DNA of 64,000 nucleotides from NCBI GenBank assembly GCA_910576125.1, contig CAJTHM010000001.1, positions 390,339 through 454,338 of the forward strand. The letters are read 5' to 3'. Below the pieces are notes generated by a model, which worked only from the letters and a program-made list of their open reading frames with translations, was not told where the DNA came from and did not search any database. Positions 43,475-53,185 of the stretch are shown here, one piece after another. The first letter of the stretch is position 1; every line of letters begins with the position of its first letter. This DNA comes from Lachnospiraceae bacterium (lineage in GTDB: Bacteria > Bacillota > Clostridia > Lachnospirales > Lachnospiraceae). The position numbers were made by a program, and so were the translations under genes.

Positions 43475-44977
43475 CTAAAATTGGAAATAAATAAATGTCG
43501 ACGCGTCGTACTCCGGGCCATAGATGCCAAGAATCAGCACGGCGAAAATCAGGCCATAGTAGACCAGCCAGCGGAACCAGATATTCTGCCGCGCCAGCGC
43601 TCCCTTGAAGTCCACTTTCTTCTTTTTCATGTAATCCACCGCCATCAGAAGAACAAGGCTGCACAGCAGGACGAAGAAATTTTTCTCAGACAGAACTATG
43701 GTGTCGATGCCAAGAAGCGTATCCGGGTTAAAGAATTCAAAAAGACCAACGTTGGCAATACCGTGCCGGAGCATCCGCAGGGCAGCCGCGAAGCTGTCGG
43801 CCCGGAAAAAAAGCCATGAAAAGTCCACCAGCGCAAAAGTCACCAATCCCTGCAGCAGACGGTAGCTGCCGCAGCCCGTACGGATGCGCAGCCTTTCCCG
43901 CAGGCGGGCGCGGAAATCCCCGGTCAGCTCCCCCGCCGCCTGATACAGACCGTTGAGCCCTCCCCACGCCACGAAATTCCACCCGGCCCCATGCCAGAGA
44001 CCGCTGACGGCAAATGTCAGAAGCAGGTTGCGGCATTTCTTCCACTTGCCGTGTCGGCTGCCTCCCAGCGGAATATAGACATAATCCCGAAACCACGCGG
44101 TCAGGGAGATATGCCAGCCGCGCCAGAAATCTCTGACCGTGGCGGCATAGTACGGGCTCTTGAAATTCTTCGTCAGCTCAAAGCCCATCACCCGGGCCGC
44201 GCCCACAGCGATATCGGAGTATCCTCCAAAGTCACAGTAAATCTAGAACGCGAAAAGGACGGTAGCCAGACCAATCTGCAGACCGGAATAACTGACATAG
44301 TCGTCATAAACTGCGTTGACCAGAATGGCGATGCGGTCCGCAATGACCAACTTCTGGAAAAAGCCCCAGCCCATCAGGAGCAGCCCGTTTTTTACCCGCT
44401 GAAAATCAAAAGCATGCGGTTCCTGCATCTGGCGCATGAGATTTTTGCTGCGCTCGATCGGGCCCGCCACCAGCTGCGGGAAAAACGAAAGAAACAGGGC
44501 ATAGCGCAGCAGATTTTTTTCAGCCGCGACCTCCCCGCGGCTGACATCGAAAAGATAGCCCAGCGCCTGGAACGTATAAAAAGAAATGCCCACCGGCAAA
44601 AGCACGTCAAAGGCCGGCGGATTCAAGGAAATATGGAAAAAAGAAAATAATTTGACAATATTATCGGTAACAAAAGCAAAATACTTGAAAAAGAACAGAA
44701 TCCCCAGGTTCAGCGCCACGCATCCTGCCACGCACCACTTCCCTGCACGTTCCGCCCTGGCGCCGGATTGCTGCCTGGCCCTGGAGAGGAACAGCCCGCC
44801 GCCCCATGTAGCTATTGTCGAGAGCGACAGCAATAGCACATATTGGGGATTCCAGCTCATATAGAAATAGTAGCTGGCCGCCAGCAGCCACAGATATTGG
44901 AACCGCCCGGGCACTAAAAAGAACACCAGGACAACAATTGGGAAAAAAATCAAAAAGCCCACAGAATTGAACAGCAT
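43475..44977 (-). pseudogene. MBOAT-family acyltransferase (AlgI-like) interrupted by one amber codon
   Basis: Reading from ATG 44977 gives MLFNSVGFLIFFPIVVLVFF to VLFAF, then TAG at 44245-44243, and then in the same frame IYCDFGGYSDIAVGAARVMG to FIYFQF at 43475. Relatives have Gln (CAG) at that point (FQIYCDF), so a single C-to-T change explains the break. The whole is about 500 residues with some ten helices. It carries the MBOAT motifs FRDYVYIPLGGSR and NLLLTFAVSGLWHGAGWNF with the catalytic His. AlgI-like proteins move acyl groups across the membrane to a surface polymer together with an SGNH partner, here encoded upstream. Confidence 0.88.
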
Positions 44978-44993
44978 GACAATGCCTCCCGAA

Positions 44994-46052
44994 TCAGTCT
45001 TCTTCCTGCCCGTAAACCGTCTCCATCACGAACCTGGTCACTTTTTCGGCGCCAGATCCGTTCAGGTGGTGATAACTGGTAAACGCATCCTCAAAATCCT
45101 CCGCGGTCAGGCCAATCTCTTCATAATGCTGATTGCAGTCCAGATAAAAGACTCCCTCGCTCTCGGCAAGAGCCGCGATCTTACCAGTGTAACTTTCATA
45201 ATTGATAGAACGGATATACACATCATACATGGGAGCCATGACCAGATAAAAGGAGATTCCCTCCTCCCTGCACAGCCGAACCAGCTTACGGAAGTGGAGC
45301 TCATTGGTTCCGGAGATGACCCATTCATCCGGGTTATAGCCCGCCCCGGCATACAGCGCTGCCGTCTCCGCCGACATGGATGTCTGGCTGGGGTGGAAAG
45401 ACGAATAGTTCCGGATGCCTTTGAAATAGAAATTCAGGTTCGAGCCAATCGTCACAATGTCTGTCCAATTGCCGTGGCATCTGACAATAGGAAACAGCGC
45501 ATAGCTCCAGTTCCTTTTCTCGTACTGCTCCGCCACCGCCTCAAGCTTTGTCAGCCCGAGGCGCATCCCGTCAATATTGGCCTCTTTCTTCCAGTCCCGG
45601 TCCGGTGTTTCGCCATACCGCCAATTATTGTTGTTGTCCAGCGAAAACGCTTCCAGGATGATGGCTTCCGGCTTCTGATAGTGCAGCGCTTCTTTCACAT
45701 TGAAATAAGCCTGAACCACATTCTGGGCATTGGTGGCCAGAATATAGCTGTCCATCCCCGTCACCTGAGAAATGACAGATGTGTCAAAAGTCGAGTATGC
45801 ATGGCTGTTGCCCACTACCAGCAGCTCTACCTCCCCCTTATCCAGAGCGTAAAACTTCTGCCAGGTGCGGAAGATAGCGTTGGAGGGGTACAGCAGCAGC
45901 ACCGACGCTCTCAGACCGATTGACAGCAACAGGACAAAAATCAGCCCTTTCAGAAATTGTCTTAAGTTTATCTCTCTGTGCTTTTTCAAAAAATCTCCTC
46001 TGTACGCTTCCCGCCATGCACCCTTAAGCGGCACGGCGATTGCCTGATTCAA
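44994..46052 (-). CDS. Membrane-anchored SGNH/DltD-like protein, partner of the MBOAT protein
   Basis: 352 residues with one N-terminal transmembrane helix (about 36-56) and an outside domain. VELLVVGNSHAYSTFDTSVI carries the nucleophile Ser of the GNSH form, and TSYHHLNGSGAEKVT near the end carries the Asp/His part. Such proteins pair with MBOAT acyltransferases to O-acylate teichoic acids or exopolysaccharide. It lies 17 bases upstream of the MBOAT gene on the same strand, so loss of the partner should leave this one idle. Confidence 0.8.
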   Translation of the reverse strand: MNQAIAVPLKGAWREAYRGDFLKKHREINLRQFLKGLIFVLLLSIGLRASVLLLYPSNAIFRTWQKFYALDKGEVELLVVGNSHAYSTFDTSVISQVTGMDSYILATNAQNVVQAYFNVKEALHYQKPEAIILEAFSLDNNNNWRYGETPDRDWKKEANIDGMRLGLTKLEAVAEQYEKRNWSYALFPIVRCHGNWTDIVTIGSNLNFYFKGIRNYSSFHPSQTSMSAETAALYAGAGYNPDEWVISGTNELHFRKLVRLCREEGISFYLVMAPMYDVYIRSINYESYTGKIAALAESEGVFYLDCNQHYEEIGLTAEDFEDAFTSYHHLNGSGAEKVTRFVMETVYGQEED

Positions 46053-46167
46053 TATATATACTCACAAGCGGTGAAATTTGCCAGTCCATATAAATAATAT
46101 GAATTATTTGGGCATTTGCGGTCTGCTGGCAGCAGACATTTGGCTCACCCATATATTCAAATCAAAC

Positions 46168-46247
46168 TTGCCCCATCACCGACAAGCTGATATAATAGAA
46201 TCAAGTACATAATGTCACTATACCATGATTAAAGTGCAATCATGGTA
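46168..46247 (+). promoter_or_regulatory. Promoter with downstream operator palindrome
   Basis: TTGCCC (46168-46173) and TATAAT (46191-46196) are 17 bases apart. About 25 bases after the -10 box a perfect inverted repeat TACCATGATT (46221-46230) / AATCATGGTA (46238-46247) surrounds AAAGTGC. The placement fits autoregulation by the XRE protein encoded next. The rest of 46053-46320 shows nothing more. Confidence 0.7.
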
Positions 46248-46320
46248 TGGATGGCCGTCCGGCCGTTCTATGTCACGGATATGGACTTATTATACCATTA
46301 AGAAAGAACCGAGATACAGC

Positions 46321-46758
46321 ATGGAGCAAAAAACTACCGAAGAGCTAAAGCATGAAATCAGAGCCGCGACGGACATTGAGGACTATCTGAAACGCAATCA
46401 GGAAAGCCTGATTCACGACAGCCTGTCCGGCTATCTGAATATCCTGCTATCGAAAAAGGGAGTCAGTAAAGCGGATGTGGTGCGCGGCTCCCTGTTGAAC
46501 CGCGCATATGTATACCAGATTTTTTCCGGGGAGAAGATGCCCTCCCGGGACAAGCTGATTGCCATTGCCTTTGGCCTGCGCCTTTCCGACGAAGAGACAC
46601 AGGCCTTATTGAAATTGTCCAAAAACCGGGAACTGTACGCCAGGGATGAGCGCGATGCCATAATACTGTTCGCCCTGCAGCGGAATAAGTCAGTCTTAGA
46701 GGCCAATGAACTGCTTTTTGAACTGGGCCACAAGGTTTTGGGGATTCCGGAAGAATAG
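46321..46758 (+). CDS. XRE-family transcriptional regulator
   Basis: 145 residues from ATG 46321 (MEQKTTEELKHEIRAATDIE). The helix-turn-helix spans about 48-100 (LNILLSKKGVSKADVVRGSL, LNRAYVYQIFSGEKMPSRDK, LIAIAFGLRLSDEETQALL). The ending is helical (NKSVLEANELLFELGHKVLG). It lies divergent to the SGNH/MBOAT pair and convergent to a Ser/Thr kinase. The weak ribosome site and the palindrome at 46221-46247 suggest tight, self-limiting expression. Confidence 0.8.
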   Translation: MEQKTTEELKHEIRAATDIEDYLKRNQESLIHDSLSGYLNILLSKKGVSKADVVRGSLLNRAYVYQIFSGEKMPSRDKLIAIAFGLRLSDEETQALLKLSKNRELYARDERDAIILFALQRNKSVLEANELLFELGHKVLGIPEE

Positions 46759-46814
46759 TCCTGTGGCGGACCGTTCTGTTCCCGCTCAGCCGCAGATACG
46801 GCATGCGCCCTGTC

Positions 46815-48287
46815 CTATTGAAGCCAGGGGCTGAAATACTCCTCTGTAGGGGGATCCGGCATGGGGCTTGCGCTATATTCGTTCGGTCTCGAAGAGAACG
46901 CCTGTACGGTGAATCGATACGATTTATCAGGCCCAAACTCCAGAAATTCCGTACGGATATAGATTCCGCCGTATCCGAACTTTTCAATCGTCTCTTTCGT
47001 CCAGATGTTATCCGTCACGTAAGCGCCTGTCTGATCGTAAAAGATGACCATAAAGCTGTCTTTATCTTCATAATCGTCAAGATTGCTCCATGTAGCATAG
47101 TACTGCCGCTTGCCGTCCACTTCATACAGTCTCCAGGCAAGATCTGTGGGAGCAGGCAGCGGCGGAGCAGATTCTCCCGTGTATTCAAAAGCATCGGATA
47201 TTACATATGGGCTGTCCGTATACTGGATTTCGTCCCCCAAAGCAGATACCGCAAAATAATAAAAACCATTTTTCTCCAATTCGGTCGTGATATTGTAATC
47301 TATCACTTCCATATTCCTGAAAGAGCCTCCTGCCCTGACCAGCTGTTCGGAAACCCAGCCGCCGTCATCCGGATCCGGCGCGGCTTCCGCCTCTTTCCTG
47401 TACAGCCTCACGTTATATCGAACTTCATCCCTGGTTCCCGACTCCAGCACATTGTCCCACACCATGGTTCCCGTCTCACCGTCCCAATGGGGATTTTCCG
47501 GTGCCGGCAGAACGACGAGATCTGCCCCCCCGTTGTCTGCCGCTGTCCGGTCCTCATTCCGCAGGCCCGGCAGGCGCGCAGCGCAGATTCCCCCAAGGGC
47601 AATCAGGCAGATTACGGCACAACCGCAAAAAACGTTCTTTCTTACGGGGAAAAATGCCCGCTGCAGCTGCCGCACTGACTGATACCGCTTATCAGGGTCC
47701 AGACTCATGCATTTCCGGAGAATCTTTTTATAATATGGCCTCTGGTTCTCCTCTGTCAGGAGCCTCTCTAGCGTCACTCCCAGGGCATAGATGTCCGCCC
47801 GTTCATCCGTCTGCGAAAAACCGTACTGCTCCGGCGGCGCAAATCCTCTGGTGCCCAGCAGTTTCGTGTCCTGTTCCTTATCCTCTTTCCTTGTCCGGGC
47901 GGCATCAAAATCTATCAGGCGCACATGTCCGTCTTTGCCCAAAATGATATTGGATGGCTTGATATCGCGATGGACAATTCCTTTTCCGTGCAGGAAATCC
48001 AGAACAGAGCACAACTCTCTGACAACCTGCCGGAACTGCTTCTTCGACAGATCTGCCGCACTGATGGATTCCCCTTCCACATACTCTTCGATGACCACCG
48101 TAGAATCCTCCAGGATGGCGACTTCCTCCAGCTTCGGTATGCCCGGATGAGGATTGTCACGCAACAGTTCATAGACAGGATGGCACCCGGCTAAAACCTT
48201 CCGAACATACCTGTTCCCCTCCGAGCAGATCAGATGCACTGTACCTTTCCCACTCTGTTTCAGCAGCTTCAACTCTTCATATTCCAT
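46815..48287 (-). CDS. Membrane Ser/Thr protein kinase with beta-rich outer domain
   Basis: I prefer ATG 48287 (MEYEELKLLKQSGKGTVHLI), with GAGG upstream, over 48302. The kinase domain (1-205) has a Gly-loop, the catalytic loop GIVHRDIKPSNIIL, the metal loop LIDFDAA, and the activation segment LGTRGFAPPEQYG. A transmembrane helix (about 222-242, CGCAVICLIALGGICAARL) is followed by an outside part of some 240 residues with fibronectin-like strand patterns (LPAPTDLAWRLYEVDGKRQY). The secreted protein encoded at 48495-49640 has similar modules, so the kinase could sense it or a shared ligand. Confidence 0.88.
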   Translation of the reverse strand: MEYEELKLLKQSGKGTVHLICSEGNRYVRKVLAGCHPVYELLRDNPHPGIPKLEEVAILEDSTVVIEEYVEGESISAADLSKKQFRQVVRELCSVLDFLHGKGIVHRDIKPSNIILGKDGHVRLIDFDAARTRKEDKEQDTKLLGTRGFAPPEQYGFSQTDERADIYALGVTLERLLTEENQRPYYKKILRKCMSLDPDKRYQSVRQLQRAFFPVRKNVFCGCAVICLIALGGICAARLPGLRNEDRTAADNGGADLVVLPAPENPHWDGETGTMVWDNVLESGTRDEVRYNVRLYRKEAEAAPDPDDGGWVSEQLVRAGGSFRNMEVIDYNITTELEKNGFYYFAVSALGDEIQYTDSPYVISDAFEYTGESAPPLPAPTDLAWRLYEVDGKRQYYATWSNLDDYEDKDSFMVIFYDQTGAYVTDNIWTKETIEKFGYGGIYIRTEFLEFGPDKSYRFTVQAFSSRPNEYSASPMPDPPTEEYFSPWLQ

Positions 48288-48418
48288 AATCCGTATCCTC
48301 ATAATCTTATGTATATTGGTATTATACCTCCCCTGAATAAATTAATCAAATTTTTGTGAAAATATTTTTCTAATTATTCTCCATGCAGCCCTTACCGCCG
48401 CCAGGGCACCATCACAAA

Positions 48419-48469
48419 AACGGCCTGCTCCAACCGCCGGCAAAATCCACGGATGAAGACAAGGCCGTT
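48419..48469 (-). terminator. Terminator after the secreted protein gene
   Basis: On the minus strand AACGGCCT (48469-48462) pairs with AGGCCGTT (48426-48419) across a long loop, and TTTTTG follows. Confidence 0.6.
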
Positions 48470-48494
48470 ATGCATTTTATTTCTTTGATGCCGC

Positions 48495-49640
48495 TTAGTC
48501 TCTGTATGCCAGCGCGAAAGCGTAATAAGTATCTGTCTCAAAGGTAATCGTATTCGGATCGGAATCCAGATCGTTCAATACGGCAGCCTTTCCATCCTCC
48601 GTAACGACAATCATCCGGAACGACCTGTTCTTCGCCCGCAGGGATTCGGGAATCGTCAGCGTAATCTTCGCCTTGCTCTCCGTTTTATAAACCATTCCCA
48701 AATAGGTCGGATAGATATTGTAGGTTCTTCCGATGGTATAGTCCCCGCGTACAGTATCAAAGGAGCTCCAGCACAGGAAACCCTGTATGGAATTCTCCAT
48801 TGTGACATTATAAGCATTGTCCGCACTCTCCGTATAGATGACCTCATCTGTGCCGCATGCGTCATACAGCTTCATTTCCTCAGGAGTGGGCACCCATGCA
48901 GCGGGCTGTCCGGAATCCCCGGAGCCCGACTGCTGTTCCGGAGGATTAATCGAGATTGGTTCGGACCAGTCGCTGTCCTGATATTTGTTTATATTCCTGC
49001 TTATTGTACGGACCTGTATGGAATATACGTTACCCGGCCTCATCAGCGACCTAAGATCCAATATGTTTTCGTTCTGTCCTCTCGTGAATCCATCTGGCAC
49101 TCCATTACATAACAGCTGGTAGGAAAAGCCGTAATCCGTTCCAATCGTATAAGTCTCGCCGTCTGTCTCCGGCAGGGATAAGACAACAATCCCCTCTCGG
49201 GCCACGCTGTTCACTATGGGAGCGGGAAGCTTTTTATCCGGCACCGCGTAGGTAAACGCGCCGCTGGAAACGGATTCTACCGAAGTGCCGTTTGCCTCCA
49301 GCGTCACTGTAAACGAATAATCCCCCGGGGTGGTCATATTATGATAAAGATCAAGTATGCACGTTTCTCCCCCCGGCAGGCTGCCACTGACACCAATGGG
49401 ATAAGCCCTTCCGTCCGGCAGCGTCAAATATACAGTCATTGCACACGCCTCTGCATTCGGGTTGGTAAAAACTGCCTGTCCTATTTCGCTCCAATGCACA
49501 TCCGTCGCCGCCTGGAGCGCTTCCTGGGGCACCACCTGCTGCTGATTCTCCGCCGCTCTTGCCGGCAACGCTTCAAACGGACTGCACAGCAGCATGGCTC
49601 CGCCTAATATGGCCGCCCACCCTTTCCAATTTTTCCTCAT
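48495..49640 (-). CDS. Secreted protein with beta-sandwich repeats
   Basis: 381 residues. The signal peptide ends near 29 (WAAILGGAMLLCSPFEALPA then RAAE). The rest is beta-rich with modules such as YSFTVTLEANGTSVESVSSG, KLPAPIVNSVAREGIVVLSL and YSIQVRTISRNINKYQDSDW, resembling fibronectin type III-like folds. A low-complexity linker (PPEQQSGSGDSGQPAAWVPT) precedes a last domain. It is upstream of the membrane kinase on the same strand, whose outside part has related phrases (LPAPTDL, YSIQV/YRFTVQAF). Function unknown; a surface or sensing partner is inferred. Confidence 0.7.
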   Translation of the reverse strand: MRKNWKGWAAILGGAMLLCSPFEALPARAAENQQQVVPQEALQAATDVHWSEIGQAVFTNPNAEACAMTVYLTLPDGRAYPIGVSGSLPGGETCILDLYHNMTTPGDYSFTVTLEANGTSVESVSSGAFTYAVPDKKLPAPIVNSVAREGIVVLSLPETDGETYTIGTDYGFSYQLLCNGVPDGFTRGQNENILDLRSLMRPGNVYSIQVRTISRNINKYQDSDWSEPISINPPEQQSGSGDSGQPAAWVPTPEEMKLYDACGTDEVIYTESADNAYNVTMENSIQGFLCWSSFDTVRGDYTIGRTYNIYPTYLGMVYKTESKAKITLTIPESLRAKNRSFRMIVVTEDGKAAVLNDLDSDPNTITFETDTYYAFALAYRD

Positions 49641-49902
49641 ACCTTTAACCGCCTTTCCTCCAAAATATAGTGATATACTGCACTCCCTCGCGGTTTTCCT
49701 TTTGAACCGCGAAGACTTTTATCGCAGAAACCGTCCCTCGTTTTCTGCAATCCGAATTCCATTGTAAATAATTCCTCTGCAGGAATGGTAAGCTGCCAGC
49801 AGACTTTTCCAAATATTTCTGCAAAAATCTCTCCTTTGAGATTGCCATTGGGAACAGGCGCAAAGTACAGTATGATATTTCGCGTAATAACGTCATCCTC
49901 TT

Positions 49903-51798
49903 CTATATGCTTTCAAGAACCAGTTTCGCAAGCCTGCAGTTCTCTTCCTCCCGGACAAGCGCCGCTTCCAGCAGGCCGATCTGCTCTTTGCGCAGCGCAG
50001 GTGTGGACACACCGGCGGCCTTTACGGTATTGTACGTAATTTCGCACCCGGAAGCATGGCCTGCCTTGCGCCGGAACGCGGACAGTTCGTCGGCGATTGT
50101 CTGGAAGTTCTCCGACATCTTCGCCAGGCGCTCCCGTCCTGTCTCCGGAATGACGGAAAGGTTCTCCCGCAGCCAGGCTGCCGCCGCATACCGGGCGTCT
50201 ATGAGGGTGTCCAGCATATCGTCGTTTACGGTCAGCCGTCTCATGACATTCTCCCTGTCGTCTGCCAGCCGGAAATCCTCCTCCCTGGAAAGTCCGGCTA
50301 TCCATGCCCTGTAGGCATCCTTTCCCTGATGGTAGCCGCGGCATGCTTCCGCCTCAAAAGAAGCGATCAGCGTGTCCAGGGAAGTCTTCAGGATATCCAT
50401 CTGCGGCTTCCGCTCTCCCTTTTCTCCAAAATGCAGGATGAGGAACGGCCAGTTATCGCTGAAAAGATACCCCTTATTCTCCTCGAAGACCATCCGCCGG
50501 TCTGCCTGCATCTGGCTGTCAATCTGATTCCGGACATTCATCTGCGCCTTTCCGTCCATCGGCAACTGTCCTTTTGTCTGCCCCTGGCCATCTGCCTGAC
50601 CCTGACTTCCCTTCCCCTCCAGGGCATCGAAGATTTCCTGGTCGAAATAGGTGCGGCACAGAAAACGGTTGCCCTCGTCCACATATCCTGTGATGATTCC
50701 CCATTCCGCGGCCACCCGCAGATTGATTGCCAGCACCGGTTTCCCCTGGCGGATGTCCTCCATGATGGCCTGGCGCTCCGCTTTCCTCTCCGGTTTTTCC
50801 AGCCTTTCCACCATGCGGAAATCATAGCCGATGGCGCTGTAGAGCGGCGTGGCATAGTCAAAGGCCACAAGGGCGTCCGTGCAGCTGTAGTCCCAGACAT
50901 CGGTGAAGCAGATGCGATAACAGGAGCCGCTCATTCCCATGACCTGCTCATAGGTGTAAGGCTCCCCCATGTAGGCAAGGGATGCCTGGAGTGCGCCCGC
51001 CCAGGGGCATTCCATCCCTTCTTTCCCATTCTCCCAGGACAGACGCCTTATCTGTTCCAGGATGCATTTGGAACGATCCTGGAGCAGCAGCCGGGTGCCA
51101 TGGTCCCCGTAATAAATGGTATCGTTTTCCGGGCAGCTGATGACATGGATTCCCTCCGCGTTCAGATACACCAGCGTCAGGTATTCCGTGTCGTCGCTTG
51201 CGATGCTGCTGGGGAATACCTCATGGTTCACCGGTATCCTGTCCCATTTAAAATATTCATAATGCTCCATTTTCTGCATGGCAGAGGAATATTCTTTCTC
51301 GTTCCCATAGTAGGCGCCCACAATCCGAAGCGCCCCGTCCGGCGCAAATCCTGTGCTCTTCCTGTCCAGAACCAGGTTCTCGTCCTGCAGGGCATAGGCG
51401 AAGCCCACTCCCTCCGGCGTCTGGAACTTCACCGTCAGGAGCTTCAGGCGGTCGCTTTCCATGGAAGCGCCGATAAATGCGGCATTCACATAGATATCCA
51501 GCCCATTGTCGCGGACCAGATTGTCCAGGCAGCGGGTCACGGGCACCCGGGTCTGTCCGTCCGTATACTCCGCATCCAAAATGAAAAGCTCCCTGGGGCA
51601 CAGCAGGCTGTCGATGCTGCAGTCCAGCGCCTCCGCCAAAGCGGGAAGAATGGCCGTCTCCGGCAGGCATTTCGCGTTCTCCCATTTCGACACGGCCTGG
51701 GGGCTGACCTGCAGCCGCTCTGCCAGCGCCTCTCCCGTGTACCCCCGCTCCCTGCGCAGGGACGCGATTCTCTTTGCTATTTTTTCCAATTCCATCAT
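49903..51798 (-). CDS. XRE regulator fused to a BtrH/C39-peptidase-like domain
   Basis: From ATG 51798 (MMELEKIAKRIASLRRERGY), with GGAGGAAATCG upstream, 631 residues. Residues 1-65 are a Cro/CI helix-turn-helix (TGEALAERLQVSPQAVSKWE). The middle, CPWAGALQASLAYMGEPYTY then MGMSGSCYRICFTD and KPVLAINLRVAAEWGIITGY, looks like the BtrH N-terminal or C39-like cysteine-peptidase fold, although the expected nucleophile Cys sits in CPWAGAL. A Gln/Gly-rich linker of irregular repeats lies near 428-460. The C-terminus is helical. A similar fusion is not known to me as a described regulator. Confidence 0.75.
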   Translation of the reverse strand: MMELEKIAKRIASLRRERGYTGEALAERLQVSPQAVSKWENAKCLPETAILPALAEALDCSIDSLLCPRELFILDAEYTDGQTRVPVTRCLDNLVRDNGLDIYVNAAFIGASMESDRLKLLTVKFQTPEGVGFAYALQDENLVLDRKSTGFAPDGALRIVGAYYGNEKEYSSAMQKMEHYEYFKWDRIPVNHEVFPSSIASDDTEYLTLVYLNAEGIHVISCPENDTIYYGDHGTRLLLQDRSKCILEQIRRLSWENGKEGMECPWAGALQASLAYMGEPYTYEQVMGMSGSCYRICFTDVWDYSCTDALVAFDYATPLYSAIGYDFRMVERLEKPERKAERQAIMEDIRQGKPVLAINLRVAAEWGIITGYVDEGNRFLCRTYFDQEIFDALEGKGSQGQADGQGQTKGQLPMDGKAQMNVRNQIDSQMQADRRMVFEENKGYLFSDNWPFLILHFGEKGERKPQMDILKTSLDTLIASFEAEACRGYHQGKDAYRAWIAGLSREEDFRLADDRENVMRRLTVNDDMLDTLIDARYAAAAWLRENLSVIPETGRERLAKMSENFQTIADELSAFRRKAGHASGCEITYNTVKAAGVSTPALRKEQIGLLEAALVREEENCRLAKLVLESI

Positions 51799-52074
51799 AA
51801 CGATTTCCTCCGGTCTATGTTTTTCAGCGCTGTATCCATAATTATAGGCAAAAGGAAATGAATTTACCAGGTATCTCAAATTAAAAATATGCAGAAAATA
51901 TCAACTTGTGGTTTACTAACCCATATTAAAGGCGACCACCAGTGGAAAGTATATTTGGCAGTCCACCGTGGAATACTTCAAACAGACTTCAAGGTAAATT
52001 GAATCTTATTTGAAGTAACTTTGAAGTTGATATTGAAGTGATTTTGAAATGAACATCTGACTCCCAGGCCGCAG

Positions 52075-52610
52075 ATGAAGGTATCTTTCATCCGATATGT
52101 CATAAAGGACAGAGAGCGCTTTGTCATCAGAGTCAGGATTCCGGAATCCTCTGTCAAGCCGGTCATCCTGAAATACAGAAACATCCCCTCCATTTTCATG
52201 AGAAGAGATGGATTTACCAACGGCGCGACCTATGAAGAAATCATAGAAATGAGCGTGAAAAGCAAGAACACGCAGTATGACATTCTGGTCTCGGATGTTG
52301 CGTACGATTCGGCGAAGCTTTCCATGCTGCGCGCTTTTTACGCAGAACACAATGATGGAAAGGAGCTCAAGGAGAAGGCGCTGCAATCCATGGGCTTCTA
52401 TAATGAAGAAAGCTATCTGCTAAATGGAGCAGTCTTGTTCCTGGACGATTACAGTGGGAAAAAGACGGAGATTCAATGCTCGGTATTCTCAGGATTCAAC
52501 AAAGGGAGCGAGCGAATCGTGACAATAAACCGATTCTGCGGAAATATCACGTCTACGATTCAGTACATGATGGATTTTGTGAATCAGCGGATGAATCATT
52601 CTATGAATGG
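52075..52610 (+). pseudogene. Remnant of an AlbA_2/ATP-binding regulator gene
   Basis: The frame from 52075 gives VKPVILKYRNIPSIFMRRDG, FTNGATYEEIIEMSVKSKNT, and FLDDYSGKKTEIQCSVFSGF then RFCGNITSTIQYMMDFVNQR. This is the central part of 'putative DNA-binding, ATP-binding' proteins (AlbA_2 plus HATPase_c_4). The N-terminal AlbA domain and the ATPase C-terminus are missing. After QRMNHSM the frame runs into the antisense of an AAA-ATPase remnant (52596-53147), so the two dead genes meet tail to tail. Upstream 51880-52074 holds a run of TTGAAGT-like direct repeats. Confidence 0.75.
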
Positions 52611-53147
52611 CTCTGGCTTAGTATCCCCGCCAGGAATCCGTGATAGAAATTTTCCTCGGAATGCTTTTCTTCCGTGCTGTCGTAGAAGCTGATGGCGGAG
52701 AACAGCTGGCCGCTTAAGATCTCTCCCATCTTTTCCGCATCCCCTCCTCCATGGCCCGGTACAATTGATCACGCTCCAGGGATTGTAGACTTCCGTATTG
52801 CCAAATGTATATCCGTCATACCATTCTTTCATAGTCGGAAAACGGTTCTCCACACCGTAATATGCCATCATCTGCAGCACTTCTGTCTCTGTGAATCCGA
52901 AATGCTCACCATACTGCTGATCCAATACTGAAATGATTTTCAGATGATTCAGCCCTGTGAAAATAGTCTCTAAAAGTCTTCCTTCGGAAGACTTCGAGAT
53001 ACGAAGACAACCTGTAATCACAGCAAATTGCAGATTGTCATTGGTCTTCAGCGCAGACTCAAACAGCGAGCGGATGAAATCCACCATCTCTCCGTAAAAA
53101 CCCCTGAAATAAGCGTTTTCCAACGGCACATCATACTCGTCAATCAA
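52596..53147 (-). pseudogene. Degraded AAA-ATPase/PD-(D/E)XK-family gene, [11 protein letters not shown] subgroup
   Basis: Begins within the Walker B region ([20 protein letters not shown]), continues to [20 protein letters not shown] (seven extra residues relative to relatives), and then [20 protein letters not shown]. After this about 110 residues are deleted. A frame-shifted piece of the nuclease lead-in follows (the other frame reads [10 protein letters not shown]...[10 protein letters not shown]). The first 170 or so residues, including the P-loop, are missing: the frame joins almost directly to the promoter at 53186-53214. Very close in sequence to the intact copies at 57300 and 61055. 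Confidence 0.85.
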
Positions 53148-53185
53148 AATGACCGTATGCCTGTCACGAGCCGCTCTCTAATAGC

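Noticed and set aside
44243..44245. Amber codon read as pyrrolysine
   Set aside because: No Pyl genes or methylamine context; relatives have Gln at this place, so a simple nonsense change explains it.
50056..51861. A plus-strand open frame of 601 codons antisense to the XRE/BtrH-like gene
   Set aside because: No recognisable domain; shadow of the real minus-strand gene.
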